DNA of 64,000 nt, from assembly GCF_900996225.1 (NCBI RefSeq), contig NZ_CAAJGL010000123.1, forward strand, positions 330,612-394,611, written 5' to 3'. The DNA is from Paraburkholderia sp. BCC1884 (GTDB lineage Bacteria; Pseudomonadota; Gammaproteobacteria; Burkholderiales; Burkholderiaceae). This document shows positions 9,610 through 17,434 of the stretch, piece after piece (position 1 is the first letter of the stretch; each line of letters opens with the position of its first letter). The position numbers and the translations under genes are program-made. The notes under the pieces are model-generated. The model was given only the letters and a program-made list of their open reading frames with translations. It did no database searches and was not told where the DNA came from.

Positions 9610-10029
9610 TCAGCGCAGATCTTTAACCTGACTCGGCGTGACACTTGCGGCAAATCGATTGCCGAAATGGGTTCTCGTATAGTTGACGACAGCGGCGACC
9701 TGATCGTCATTCATCTCGTCGCCAAACGACGGCATCGCCTTCCGGCCGTGCAGTACGTTGATGATGATGTAAGGCGATGCTTCGAGTGTCGGGTTGTCAG
9801 CAAGGGCGGGGTAGTGACCCGCGCCCTGCGCGCCTTTTCCGTCCGGCATATGGCATCCCGCGCAGGTCGCGTTGTAAAGCGCTTCGCCGCTTTGTTCGGT
9901 GAAGCGGTAGCCCGGCGAAATCGTAAAGGCGCGTGGTGTGTCCTGTGCCACGGCCTGAGCGGACACCGTTCTCGCTTCCATCAGCAAGGCCACGAGCATC
10001 AGGCTGAGAATTAGAGTCGGCCTATCCAT
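9610..10029 (-). CDS. Periplasmic c-type cytochrome, amine oxidase partner
   Basis: A 139-residue class I cytochrome c with an N-terminal signal peptide (cleavage near residue 24-26), one haem motif CAGCH at residues 56-60 and a likely distal Met in KAMPSF. The ATG at 10029 overlaps the 3' end of the FAD oxidase gene by 8 bases, implying translational coupling. The frame is open further upstream, but that extension would lie inside the oxidase gene. Context suggests it accepts electrons from the exported flavoprotein and passes them to the respiratory chain, as CycN does for NicA2. That role is inference. Confidence 0.88.
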   Translation of the reverse strand: MDRPTLILSLMLVALLMEARTVSAQAVAQDTPRAFTISPGYRFTEQSGEALYNATCAGCHMPDGKGAQGAGHYPALADNPTLEASPYIIINVLHGRKAMPSFGDEMNDDQVAAVVNYTRTHFGNRFAASVTPSQVKDLR

Positions 10030-11614
10030 TGACGATTCTCCGATGCAGCCGGGTAATCGCATCCAGTGAAGACAGCACGGCGCCTTCCTGCCATGCCGGG
10101 ATATGGGAAGCGTGCTCTCCGGCAAGAACGATTCTTCCGTCGATCTGGCAGAGATCTGCGTAATGCGCTTTTCTCAGCGCGTCCGTCCATGCGGCGAAGC
10201 AGCCATTCGTGAAGGGTGATCGGCTCCAGCTCATCGCGAAGCCGTTCTGGAACTCGCGCGCGTACTGCGGGTGAATCTGGCTGCCTTGGCTCAACGCTAC
10301 CGCGATCCGTTCCGCAGGGGGCAGGGCACCCATCTCGTAGCTAGCGGGTCCCCACATATAGGCGGCGAGGAGTACGGCAGGACCGGTCGATCCATAACCT
10401 GATGCCGGATAGCCAATCGTCGAAATCGGCAGGTCGGTATGCGTGATGCCGCCGTAGATCTGCTCGTCTTCTTCCCAGAATCGCCGGCTGAATTGCAAGC
10501 CGACTTTCACGGATGTCTCGTAGGGCACCGCGTCGATCGCGGCGTGCATCGTGGGGCCGACCGTCACGTCGATCTGACTCAGAATCGAGAGCGGGATGGT
10601 GCACAGTAGCCAATCCGCGTGCGCAGTCCGTTCCGTCCCATTGGTCGTGTCGGCATAACGCACGGTGACGGCGTGCTCGTCTTGCAGGATGGCCGTGACT
10701 TTGGCGTTCAGCACGACGGCGCTCGCGACCTGCGAATAAAGCGCATGGGCAATCCTGTCCATACCGCCGACGGGCTGGAAAATGGTGCTCTGGAAGTCTT
10801 GCTCGTTGCCAGACGAAAGCCATTGCCATAGACGCGATGCGAGCAAGGCGTCGCGCGGGAGCAGGTCCGACGGCACGGCTTGGGGCATCAGCCCACCGCC
10901 GTGAGCAGTCGCGAATCCGCGGCGTTCGCTGCTTCGTCCGCCGGCCTGATAGCCACCATCCCGACCAAGCGCACCCCACTGGCGAAGAGATTCGAGTAGG
11001 AGGTGCGCATCTTCGGCCGACAGCGCATCGTCAAGTGCGTCCTTGTGGATTGCCTTGGAAAGCAACTCCGCGACATACCCTTGATAGTCGGTTTGCACCG
11101 CACGGAATCGTTGCGGCTTGCCACCGAAAGCCGCCGTCGAATGGAGGTATGCGTTGTAATTGACCTGGATGAACGGCTCGAGCGGTACCTTCAGGCGCTT
11201 TGCATAGTCGAGCACGCCATAGTGATGATAAGGAATGCGCCACGGCCCCGGGTTCAGATAAAGCCCGTCAGCGAAATCGCAGTGTTGGGAGGCACCGCCA
11301 AGTTCGGTATAGCGATCACCGCCTCTGACGGTCCAGGCCCGGCCTCCGGCGCGGTCGTTGTATTCGAGCACCTGGACGTGGTAGCCCGCGTTTCTCAACT
11401 CGAAGGCCGCGACGAGGCCCGCCATGCCCGCGCCAAGAATGAGAATTCGCGTTCCTTTGGGCGCGCCATCGAGTTTGATCGGCCCGGCATAGGTCGACGT
11501 AGCGGCGAACCCCAACGCGCCCATGCCTTGCATCATGGCGGCCGCGCCGAGGTTCCTGCCGATTAATGTCAGCAGGTGCCGGCGGCTCATCGCGTTGGTG
11601 GTCATTCTCGGCAT
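10022..11614 (-). CDS. Tat-exported flavin monoamine oxidase/dehydrogenase
   Basis: The protein starts with a twin-arginine signal (SRRHLLTLIG, RR at residues 11-12, hydrophobic stretch 22-40). A Rossmann FAD site follows (LILGAGMAGLVAAFEL, GAGMAG at 61-66, then AGGRAW), and the C-terminal FAD loop is GRIVLAGEH. At 530 residues it fits the monoamine oxidase/L-amino-acid oxidase/tryptophan monooxygenase superfamily. Periplasmic export plus an overlapping cytochrome c gene points to a dehydrogenase rather than an H2O2-forming oxidase. The substrate is an amine or amino acid of unknown identity. Three close in-frame ATGs (11614, 11605, 11590) leave the exact start open. Confidence 0.88.
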   Translation of the reverse strand: MPRMTTNAMSRRHLLTLIGRNLGAAAMMQGMGALGFAATSTYAGPIKLDGAPKGTRILILGAGMAGLVAAFELRNAGYHVQVLEYNDRAGGRAWTVRGGDRYTELGGASQHCDFADGLYLNPGPWRIPYHHYGVLDYAKRLKVPLEPFIQVNYNAYLHSTAAFGGKPQRFRAVQTDYQGYVAELLSKAIHKDALDDALSAEDAHLLLESLRQWGALGRDGGYQAGGRSSERRGFATAHGGGLMPQAVPSDLLPRDALLASRLWQWLSSGNEQDFQSTIFQPVGGMDRIAHALYSQVASAVVLNAKVTAILQDEHAVTVRYADTTNGTERTAHADWLLCTIPLSILSQIDVTVGPTMHAAIDAVPYETSVKVGLQFSRRFWEEDEQIYGGITHTDLPISTIGYPASGYGSTGPAVLLAAYMWGPASYEMGALPPAERIAVALSQGSQIHPQYAREFQNGFAMSWSRSPFTNGCFAAWTDALRKAHYADLCQIDGRIVLAGEHASHIPAWQEGAVLSSLDAITRLHRRIVNG

Positions 11615-11686
11615 AAGGACCCGGTGCCCCGACTGAAACGGTTGTGGACGCTCAGCTCCCTGACCGCGATCCGGAGCACGATGAAA

Positions 11687-13309
11687 TCATGACTCGATCG
11701 GTTGATGCCAATTGTCATTCAGCGCATTGACAAGCGCTGGCAATGCCACGGGTTTGACAAAGTGCCGTTCGAAGCCTGCCGCCGACGATCGCTTCAGATC
11801 GTCGGCCTGACCGTAGCCAGTCAGAGCGAAAAGGCGCAGCCCGGCATGCTGCGGCTGCTCTCGCAGGGCGACGGCCAGCTCATATCCGTCCATGCCTGGC
11901 AAGCCAATGTCGAGTACCGCGATAGCGGGAGCAAAGTGCGCAGCGATGTCGAGCGCCTGAACGGGATCCATCGCGGTTGCAACGTCGAAACCCATCTCCG
12001 TGAGGAAAGCTTCCATCGAGAACAGGCCATCGAGGTTGTCGTCGACCAGCAATACGCGCACACCTGCCTGCCCCGAGACGAGGTCCGGTCCCGGTATGGG
12101 CAACGACCGTGAGCTGGCAATTTCCGCCCGGCTCGCGAGCGGCAACGTCACCGTGAACGTCGAACCCTTTCCCGGTCCCTCGCTGATTGCGCTGACAGTG
12201 CCATCGTGAAGCTCCACGAGATTCCTGACGAGAGCGAGGCCGATACCCAGGCCGCCTTTGGACCGATCGATCGTCGTTCGCCCCTGCTCGAAAATCCTGA
12301 AGAGTCTAGGCATCAATTCCGCGCTGATGCCGGCTCCGTCATCACGCACAGAGACAGTGACGTGATCGGCTGTGGTCTGAGCCTCGATCCGGATCTCGCC
12401 GCCAATGTCCGTATATTTGGCCGCGTTGTTGAGCAGGTTGCTGAATGCCTGCGTGAGGCGAGTGAGGTCACCGAAGATCTGCGCACCGTCGTCAGATATG
12501 CCGACTGAGAGCCGCTGGTTGCGTTGCTCCACGAGCGGACTCGCCGCCTCGACCGCGCGCGTAATCACTGAGCCGATGCGCAGACTCTCGCGTCGCAACT
12601 CGATCTTTCCGCGGGTGATCCGACTGACATCCAGCAGATCTTCCACGAGGCGTGACAGATGGGCGACCTGGCGCTCGATGATTTCGTGGTATTTGTCCGC
12701 GACGTTGCCGCGCTCGCGCCGGATCAGTCCCAGCGCCGTCGTGATCGGCGCCAGCGGGTTGCGCAATTCGTGGCCGAGCATCGCGAGAAATTCGTCTTTC
12801 GACCGGTTTGCTTCTTCTCGTTCGTGCGCAGCTCGCGCAGCTTGGATGCCGGTGGCAGCCAAAGAGGTGGCTGCGCGCAAAAAGGCAATCTGGGTGAGTG
12901 TCGGGAATGCGTCGGTCGTTGCGGCAAACCACACGCTACCCTGTCCGGAGCTGAAACCCATACTCAGCCGGATCACCCTCACGGGGCCCAGCGGCGTATC
13001 GCAAAAGTTAACTCGCGTGGCGATCGGAAGCCGATGCCATTCAGCGATGGTTTGCTGCCACGCGCTCATTTCATCTATCGCGAGGTCCCGGCCGCGCAAT
13101 CGCATCTGCACGAGTGCAGTGGTCTCCGGCAGCAATGGGACATCTACGTGGCAGATGTCCAGAGGAACGACTCGCTCGATCGCCTGAGTCATCAGTTGCA
13201 CGATCGCTTTACCGTCGCGACCTGCCCAGAGTGCCGGGAGTGCCAGCAACCCCATCAGATCTCTTAAGGCCTGCTCCGCACTCTGTTCGTTAAATTGATT
13301 GGTGCTCAT
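11687..13309 (-). CDS. Hybrid sensor histidine kinase/response regulator
   Basis: Domains in order: an N-terminal soluble GAF-like region (about 1-165), HisKA with the phospho-accepting His180 in LGHELRNPL, HATPase (N box NLLNNAAKY near 291-299, DDGAGI at 323-328, GGLGIGLAL at 352-360), and a receiver (LLVDDN at 420-425, phospho-Asp467 in LDIGLPGMDG, Lys519 in VKP). There is no transmembrane segment, so it is a cytoplasmic kinase. The receiver has no output domain, and no separate response regulator or Hpt protein is nearby. It lies 44 bases behind the MEDS gene on the same strand, so it probably senses through that partner. Confidence 0.92.
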   Translation of the reverse strand: MSTNQFNEQSAEQALRDLMGLLALPALWAGRDGKAIVQLMTQAIERVVPLDICHVDVPLLPETTALVQMRLRGRDLAIDEMSAWQQTIAEWHRLPIATRVNFCDTPLGPVRVIRLSMGFSSGQGSVWFAATTDAFPTLTQIAFLRAATSLAATGIQAARAAHEREEANRSKDEFLAMLGHELRNPLAPITTALGLIRRERGNVADKYHEIIERQVAHLSRLVEDLLDVSRITRGKIELRRESLRIGSVITRAVEAASPLVEQRNQRLSVGISDDGAQIFGDLTRLTQAFSNLLNNAAKYTDIGGEIRIEAQTTADHVTVSVRDDGAGISAELMPRLFRIFEQGRTTIDRSKGGLGIGLALVRNLVELHDGTVSAISEGPGKGSTFTVTLPLASRAEIASSRSLPIPGPDLVSGQAGVRVLLVDDNLDGLFSMEAFLTEMGFDVATAMDPVQALDIAAHFAPAIAVLDIGLPGMDGYELAVALREQPQHAGLRLFALTGYGQADDLKRSSAAGFERHFVKPVALPALVNALNDNWHQPIES

Positions 13310-13353
13310 TTCAACCGTTCTGCCGTCTCGCTCGCTTGAATCCGATGATTTCT

Positions 13354-13983
13354 TCAGGCTGCCGCTTGCGATCGGCGTGACTCAAGCTCCTTGATCATTT
13401 CCGAGGGCGGGGTGAAAAAGGGATTTTCCTGGACGATCCCGTTGATCAGGGTGAGCGGGTGCGTGCGCAGCACGTCCATGAGCATTGCCCCAGTCAGTTT
13501 GGCCATATCGTAGACACAGACCGCGGGTTGCCGGTTACGCTCGATAATCTCGTTCACTTCCGCTTCATAGGCGATCAGGTCGGGCGCATTGGGCGTGTCT
13601 CCAAACGCCCAGTCCATGTTTCCCATGATACGCAGCCGGGAAAAGCCCGCATTGCGACCGGAACCGGTGAGGCGGTCCACCAGTGCCAGCATCCGGTCTT
13701 TGTCGAATTTGCCCTCACTGTCCAGATAGGCTTCCGGCCAGGTCACCACTTCAAGTTGTCCGCAGGCCTCGCACGCGTGCGTGTCGATGCCTGATGCCTG
13801 CAATCTGGCTCGATGGTCATCGATTAGCGCGGGGTCGACGATGTGAAAATTCTTCTCGCCGTTCTCGATTGCCTGTCCGTAGAACGGATTCAGCGTGTTG
13901 TATTCCTCGTCCCGGCTGTTGAAAAAGGCGCACACGTGGAAGGCGTCCATCGGGGTGCCGGCGATGGAAATGGGATTGTCCAT
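13354..13983 (-). CDS. MEDS-domain sensory protein (DcmR-like)
   Basis: A 209-residue stand-alone MEDS domain (methanogen/methylotroph DcmR sensory). Typical elements are FHVCAFFNSRDEEYNTLNPF near residue 15-34, GEKNFHIVDP, and CVYDMAKLTGAMLMDVLRTHP near 155-175. Related domains occur fused to kinases or helix-turn-helix domains; here it is free-standing. AGGAG lies just before the ATG. Its gene comes first in a two-gene unit with the hybrid kinase, so it may be the ligand-sensing half of a split sensor. The ligand is unknown. Confidence 0.82.
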   Translation of the reverse strand: MDNPISIAGTPMDAFHVCAFFNSRDEEYNTLNPFYGQAIENGEKNFHIVDPALIDDHRARLQASGIDTHACEACGQLEVVTWPEAYLDSEGKFDKDRMLALVDRLTGSGRNAGFSRLRIMGNMDWAFGDTPNAPDLIAYEAEVNEIIERNRQPAVCVYDMAKLTGAMLMDVLRTHPLTLINGIVQENPFFTPPSEMIKELESRRSQAAA

Positions 13984-14261
13984 CTGTTTTCTCCTGAAAG
14001 TGGCTGCATGCCGCCGGCGGCTGAAGGCCCGACATGGGCGATATGACCCGAAATGGATTCACAACGAAACTCATTTTAGGGCATTGCCGTGCCCGCCGAT
14101 GTTTTTCAACGCGGCATCGAGTTCACGTGTATATCCACACAAACGTGGCCGATGCCGGACGTTCGACAGGATCGCCCGGATCGCCGACAATCTTGAGCCG
14201 GTCCTTACAAATCAACGCTGACCTGCACGCAAGGTCGCAACGTCAATTATTGGAAGGGAAT

Positions 14262-14933
14262 ATGAGTCTCGCCTATGGCTTCGTCAAAGCAAAGATCAAG
14301 ACGGTTGTCGGCCTGAAAGCATCGGGCCACGGGAAGGAAACGCAGTACCACATCCACCTGACGCTTGCGGTGCCATCGGGCGACTGGGACGTCGCGATCA
14401 ACGTCGGCACGAACGACGCCGACGATTTGCTTCAATACAAGTTTCTGCAGAATTTCCAGCATCCGCTTACCTCGACGCTCGCGGCCGCGCCCGAAGGCTA
14501 TAACAGTCTCACGGCCACCCGCGCCTTCCCCGCGCTCGATTTCATTCGCAGCAATGTGCTCGATCAGACGGGCGCATGGACGCCAAGCGACCTGATGGAC
14601 GGCACGGACAAACCGGAGCCCATTCCCTCCGTGCTGCAACTGGTGAATGCGGCAAAACAGAAGGGGCTGGACCTCTATGTGTTTGGCCGGGAATATACCG
14701 AAGGCAATGGTATCCACGATACCCACATGAACCAGGGTTCGAGCGGCGCGAACTTCCTGCATAAAGCCGGCGACGACCACAACGACCACAACGACATCTG
14801 GCAAGACGGCGCCTTGCTCGTCGATGCCGGCGGCGCGCAATGGACCGCGTACTTCGCCGCGTTCCAGCAGCAGCGCGTGCCGACGGATGACCTCGGTAAT
14901 CCGCTACCCGATGCGAAGCCGATTGGCGGCTGA
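14262..14933 (+). CDS. YukJ family protein (DUF2278)
   Basis: From the ATG at 14262, with GGAAGGGA upstream, this is a 223-residue protein starting MSLAYGFVKAKI. It contains the conserved YHIHLTL strand, DLYVFGREYTEGNGIHDTHMNQGS and DDHNDHNDIWQDGALL. These match the DUF2278/YukJ family, whose metal-like Asp/His cluster is conserved but whose activity is unknown. The frame is open about 75 codons upstream without family similarity. No partner is evident. Confidence 0.85.
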   Translation: MSLAYGFVKAKIKTVVGLKASGHGKETQYHIHLTLAVPSGDWDVAINVGTNDADDLLQYKFLQNFQHPLTSTLAAAPEGYNSLTATRAFPALDFIRSNVLDQTGAWTPSDLMDGTDKPEPIPSVLQLVNAAKQKGLDLYVFGREYTEGNGIHDTHMNQGSSGANFLHKAGDDHNDHNDIWQDGALLVDAGGAQWTAYFAAFQQQRVPTDDLGNPLPDAKPIGG

Positions 14934-14952
14934 TGTCGATTGCCTCGGCGGG

Positions 14953-15375
14953 CTATGCCGCGCGGTCGGTCGAAGCGGGGAGGCAACTGCCGCAGGAGCG
15001 CGCCTTACCCGTTCGCAGACGCCCGGCGCTCACTGTCGCCTCGGTACCGCAGTCGCATCGGCAAGTCCATAGTCCGTCGCCGGCGTACCGCTGCGTTGTC
15101 AGTTGGCCGAAAACCTCGCCGCTCTTCAGCGCAGGTGAGCCCGGTCGCGACCGCCACACACGACGCTGCTCGCGGCAACCACAGTCACGCACTTGACCGC
15201 TCTCCACGGTCTTCAGCGCGGCAGCCACATGGCCGCCGCACCGGCATCGCCAGAGCCACGATCCGGCGCCACGATATTGAAGCGCGACGAGGTCGCCGAA
15301 GGAGCGACCAGCGACATCACGACTTGGCGGGAAGGGCCATTGGGGCGGCAAAGGGCGGCGGATACGTTTGTTCAC
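14953..15375 (-). CDS. Small protein with two tandem CxC-type zinc-ribbon repeats
   Basis: A 140-residue basic protein with an internal duplication. Unit 1 is at about residues 25-70 (FGDLVALQYRGAGSWLWRCRCGG, then VRDCGCR) and unit 2 at about 86-132 (FGQLTTQRYAGDGLWTCRCDCG, then ARSCG). Each unit has a CxCxxG-type knuckle and a distal CG(C) knuckle that could bind one zinc. Similar single units occur in phage and HNH/AP2-associated proteins. The start is a GTG with no strong Shine-Dalgarno. It converges with the YukJ gene. No function is assigned. Confidence 0.6.
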   Translation of the reverse strand: MNKRIRRPLPPQWPFPPSRDVAGRSFGDLVALQYRGAGSWLWRCRCGGHVAAALKTVESGQVRDCGCREQRRVWRSRPGSPALKSGEVFGQLTTQRYAGDGLWTCRCDCGTEATVSAGRLRTGKARSCGSCLPASTDRAA

Positions 15376-15650
15376 AAGAGGTAAATGGGGTGAAGCGTTC
15401 TGCTCTCAAGTGTAGCGGTGTCCTGAGTTGACCGAAATCGCTACTTGTTCGGGTTGAGCGCGATCAGTCTATCGCCCCTTATGTGGTATTGCTCACACTT
15501 TGTTTCAATTTGCTACCGTGGGCTGGAACGCCCGCCCAGCAAAGCTTGGCGGCCTGTGACGGTGCTCGTATGCCTCTGTGCTTCACCCGGCAGGCTGAAG
15601 ATTTCATACGCAGGACCGTTAAAGGATTCAACAGGTGGGGGACACATACC

Positions 15651-15974
15651 ATGAAGATCGAATCCAGCAATTACCCGCTCGCGGCTCCGCAGAACGGTGC
15701 ACGAGGCGCAGCGAACAATAGCGATGCAGAGGGCGCCGTCGAGTCCGTGCCGCGAGCCAGCGCCGTCGACGCACAGAATTCGACCGTCAATCTCTCGTCG
15801 ATGTCCGCGCTGCGTACGCCCAGCGAGTCGGACATCGATACGGCGAAGGTCGAGTCGATCAAGGCCGCGCTGCGTGACGGTAGCTACAAGATCGACTCGG
15901 GAAAGATCGCCGATGGCATGCTGAGTACCGCGCGCGATCTGCTGCAATCGACAAGTCCTGGACGGTCGGCTTAA
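15651..15974 (+). CDS. flgM: FlgM-like anti-sigma-28 factor
   Basis: A 107-residue protein whose C-terminal half (about 62-100) carries the FlgM helix pattern: DTAKVESIKAALRDGSYKIDSGKIADGMLS. The N-terminal half is Ser/Ala/Asn-rich and probably disordered, as in true FlgM. The ATG at 15651 follows GGTGGGGGA. FlgM binds FliA (sigma-28) until it is exported through the flagellar hook-basal body. No flgA, flgN or other flagellar structural gene is adjacent, so this is either a second copy or a relocated one. Confidence 0.8.
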   Translation: MKIESSNYPLAAPQNGARGAANNSDAEGAVESVPRASAVDAQNSTVNLSSMSALRTPSESDIDTAKVESIKAALRDGSYKIDSGKIADGMLSTARDLLQSTSPGRSA

Positions 15975-16291
15975 CGTCGCGACACCGCCGGCAGCCAGGC
16001 CACTGAGGCACGTAGCGCTGACGGCGGAGAATGCGCGGCGTTTAGTTCGTTGGCGCTTGGAGTTCGATGGCTCCTCCAATCACGGATCGGATGTCCGTAG
16101 TGAGGAAAGCTGGCGATCCGCAACGGATCGAACCGTGGCAAGTCGCTTGCCCGGCGGCCACTTCCAGGAGCGCTCATACGCCTCGATCACCTTGCTGTGC
16201 TGTTCGAAGCAGCGAATTAGCACCTGAGCTACCTCAGCGGTGAAAGCTACTGGAACGACCTGCCGTGGCGGGGCGTTTGCACTTAGGGAGC
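15975..16291. other. 317-base region between flgM and the LysR gene
   Basis: A 71-codon minus-strand frame (16080-16295) begins with TTG, overlapping the LysR stop codon by 4 bases. It resembles no family I know and has no conserved motif, so I treat it as unproven. No terminator hairpin with a T tract is visible after flgM. Confidence 0.3.
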
Positions 16292-17194
16292 TCAACCGCT
16301 CATCGCTCCCAATACGCTCATGATTTCCTCAGCGAGCAGCAGGCTCGCAAGGCCGTGCCCGTGTTTCGCGCGGCGAACGAGTGAAAGGGTGTTTTTGCTG
16401 AACACGCGGTCGCGAATCTGCCGGTAGGCGAGAAGCCCCTGGCGATGCTCATCCGCGATATCGAACTTGCTGAGAAAGGCGATGCTTTCGCTGGCTGCAG
16501 CGAGGCGCTTCATCGTCTCGATGGAATTCGTCCGGAAGGCCGGCTCGACGCTCAATCCCGCTTCAGCGAACGTATCCGCCACGATGCCGTGCATCAGCAT
16601 GGATCGGTCGGCGAAGATCAGCGGATATGAGGTGCAGAAGCCAAGCGGTATCGACTCCATGCGCGCTAATGCATGGGTTGGTGCGATCACGGCCCCGAGG
16701 CTCGTGTCCATTTCCCACAGACTTTCCAGTTGCGGCGACGGCGGCAGGTTAAAGCCGAGACCCACATCGGCTTCGCCGTTGATGAGCGCATCGCCGATTT
16801 CTCGCGTGAACATGACCCTGATCGAAATCTTGATATGAGGGTGGCTCGCGCAGAAACTCGTCGCGGCCGTGGAGGCGATTCCGCTAGCCAGACCCGTCAC
16901 TGTCGCGATGGTGACCTCACCTTTCTGCAGCGTCTTGAGATCGCGTATCTCGGCTTCGACCTGGCGGTATTCAAGGATGGTTTTGCGCACATGGGCGAGG
17001 AGGATCTCTCCCGCCGGTGTGGGCCGCAGTCCGCGCGGCAATCGCTCGAACAGCGGTTCGCCGATCTCTTCTTCGAGAAGCAGAAGATGCTTGTTGATGG
17101 CCGACGGGGCGATGTGCAGCTTTTCGCCGGCTGCCCGGATGGAGCCCGCACGCGCGACCTCGTCGATGTACCGCAGCAATCGTGAATGAAGCAT
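16292..17194 (-). CDS. LysR-family regulator of the adenine-deaminase-like cluster
   Basis: A 300-residue LysR protein with an N-terminal winged helix (residues 1-60: LLRYIDEVARAGSIRAAGEKLHIAPSAINKHL) and a periplasmic-binding-like effector domain (about 90-295). It diverges from the amidohydrolase gene across a 240-base region, the classic arrangement for a LysR activator and its target. The inducer may be a purine-like ligand if the target annotation is right. Confidence 0.9.
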   Translation of the reverse strand: MLHSRLLRYIDEVARAGSIRAAGEKLHIAPSAINKHLLLLEEEIGEPLFERLPRGLRPTPAGEILLAHVRKTILEYRQVEAEIRDLKTLQKGEVTIATVTGLASGIASTAATSFCASHPHIKISIRVMFTREIGDALINGEADVGLGFNLPPSPQLESLWEMDTSLGAVIAPTHALARMESIPLGFCTSYPLIFADRSMLMHGIVADTFAEAGLSVEPAFRTNSIETMKRLAAASESIAFLSKFDIADEHRQGLLAYRQIRDRVFSKNTLSLVRRAKHGHGLASLLLAEEIMSVLGAMSG

Positions 17195-17434
17195 ATCCGC
17201 CCGTCCCCCTCGCTGGCTTTAGCGTACTCGAAAAGTGCACGCTCCGTGCAAAAAACGCTTCTTTTTATAAACCCTCACTTCGGTCCTAATGGCAACAACC
17301 GCGGGCTTAGGCGTCTGGAAGTGGAAAGGGGACACCTGCTTCAAGCGACCTTTTCCATCACATCTATCGACACGAACGTGTCTGTTGCGGCGCGGCAAAA
17401 GTAGGTCAAAACCCATTAAGGAAGAGAGACAACC

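Noticed and set aside
16080..16295. 71-codon minus-strand frame overlapping the LysR stop codon
   Set aside because: TTG start, no Shine-Dalgarno and no recognisable domain; kept only as part of the gap note.
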